Below, piece by piece: positions 62,850 to 64,000 of a DNA stretch of 64,000 nucleotides. The position numbers were made by a program, and so were the translations under genes. The stretch comes from Epiperipatus broadwayi (lineage: Eukaryota > Onychophora > Udeonychophora > Euonychophora > Peripatidae): assembly GCA_028023455.1 (NCBI GenBank), contig JAQFVV010006200.1, forward strand, positions 4,687,860-4,751,859. Direction: 5' to 3'. Numbering within the stretch: the stretch's first letter is position 1; every line of letters begins with the position of its first letter. The notes beneath the pieces were generated by a model, which did not search any database, was not told the origin of the DNA, and worked only from the letters and a program-made list of their open reading frames with translations.

Positions 62850-64000
62850 GAATGGACTTTTTCTGGTATGTAAATAGGTTACTGAGGTCATCCCAATGAC
62901 ACACATTGATTTCATTCCTAGGAGAAAAGAGATTAAGAACCAACTAAATATTAATTATATACCTAATTTACTTCATCCATATTGCATTTCATTTCCATTA
63001 TTCTGAGTTCTGAACCCATGGAGATTCTGCATGATCATCTAATTCAGGTTATATTAGTATCACTTGAAATATAGATAGGTGTAAACATGTATATGTGTTT
63101 AATAATAGGTGTGGATGTGAAATTATGGGTAAATAAATAAAATATTCATAAATGTGTGAGAAGATAAGACCAAATGAAAGTTAACTATAAAAAAACATAC
63201 CAAGAGTTTTAATTTAACATTAAAATATATTTAATAACTATATTTACAGCATTGATATTTTAACAAAGAAAATTTAACAAAATTATAAAACATTGAATTA
63301 GACATTTATGGTTATTCTTTGTTTATAATTGGTTTCAAATATTATTCCAAACCCTGATCTCACAAAGAATAGCCACTCTACGTTCCGATTAACATAAATA
63401 CGATTTGTACTATATTTACTTTCTAAAATTTTTACTTGAAACTCTTAGTCCATTTATTTTAACTAATTTTGTATCTTAGATTCATATCTGTTATCATGGT
63501 GATTTGGGATTCCCCTGTAGTGTATAATAGTCATGATATAGACAAAGAAAACCATTTAGGATAAAGATAGATAATCAAATATACTAAAAACATTTAATAC
63601 AACTATTAATATGAATAAACAAAGAAAAATGTATGTATTGCAAGTATATAAATGTTTGGATTAAACATGTATTAGGTAAAGTCTTACCTTTCCCCTTTGA
63701 TGATAATCGGATTAATATGCAATCAAGCACTCATCATAAATTATATTTTATTTTGCTTATACTAAAAGTAACAATACTCTTCATTATGTTATATACTGAC
63801 ATGGATATTTCCTTTTTTGCCCCTATATTAAAGTAAGAAAAAATATTATGTCAAATATACAAATAAATAAAGTGAATGATGTCAATTTTAACTTGGTTTT
63901 GAAGTTTATAAAGAAAAGTGTCCTAGTGAATAATTCCAGTAATCCATGTTAATCCATTTCAAGTATAGATGGTAACTCATAAGTGTTCTAGAACATCGAT
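62850..64000. other. AT-rich spacer to the window edge, nothing recognised
   Basis: No signature seen. The 67-codon frame at 63633-63836 is AT-driven. Confidence 0.4.

Overview
This looks like a very AT-rich (roughly three quarters A+T) intergenic or intronic stretch of an animal nuclear genome, most likely an invertebrate. The evidence is the mix of non-LTR retrotransposons with an apurinic-type endonuclease plus reverse transcriptase, a Penelope-like fragment, several tRNA-derived SINE families, long trinucleotide microsatellites, and the lack of any compact gene array. The species cannot be named from the sequence. A mollusc or other lophotrochozoan would fit, but that is inference. No complete host gene was found.

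Layout. 0-5 kb: AT-rich DNA with copies of a ~480-bp dispersed repeat ('D') and SINEs of two families ('B' and 'C'). 5.1-7.9 kb: an ancient, stop-riddled LINE on the minus strand with a SINE ('A') inside it. 8.0-9.1 kb: a diverged tandem duplication. 11.8-13.7 kb: a cluster of repeat D copies in both orientations, including a large palindrome. 14.3-17.5 kb: LINE relic, SINEs and a dispersed repeat. 17.9-22.7 kb: the densest block, with an interleaved foldback element, then a nearly complete RTE-like LINE (minus strand, two 1-nt frameshifts), then a near-perfect 385-bp-arm palindrome made of two head-to-head 5'-truncated Penelope-like 3' ends. 22.7-31 kb: mostly featureless, with one SINE bounded by target-site duplications, a (GA)n tract and a LINE relic. 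31.3-33.8 kb: the only part that looks like host coding sequence. It holds a possible small exon on the plus strand and a minus-strand pair of overlapping open frames that meet at an A6 run, followed by a polyadenylation signal and preceded by two CACGTG boxes. 35-39.3 kb: long ATT/AAT microsatellites and a 12-unit, 83-bp minisatellite derived from the tRNA-like head of a family C SINE. 40-49 kb: more repeats, a tandem duplication, an inverted-repeat element and a short GC-richer patch with CRE and octamer motifs. 50-64 kb: a textbook SINE insertion with a 15-bp target-site duplication, a 5'-truncated LINE copy with a GAT tail, an intact C-terminal open frame and 3' end of another LINE, and AT palindromes.

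The mobile elements probably depend on each other in the usual way: SINEs have no coding capacity and would need LINE reverse transcriptase. Both LINE coding regions that can be followed at length are broken, so activity from this window itself is unlikely. Most short ATG or alternative-start open frames here are chance frames or lie inside repeats and are not annotated as genes.
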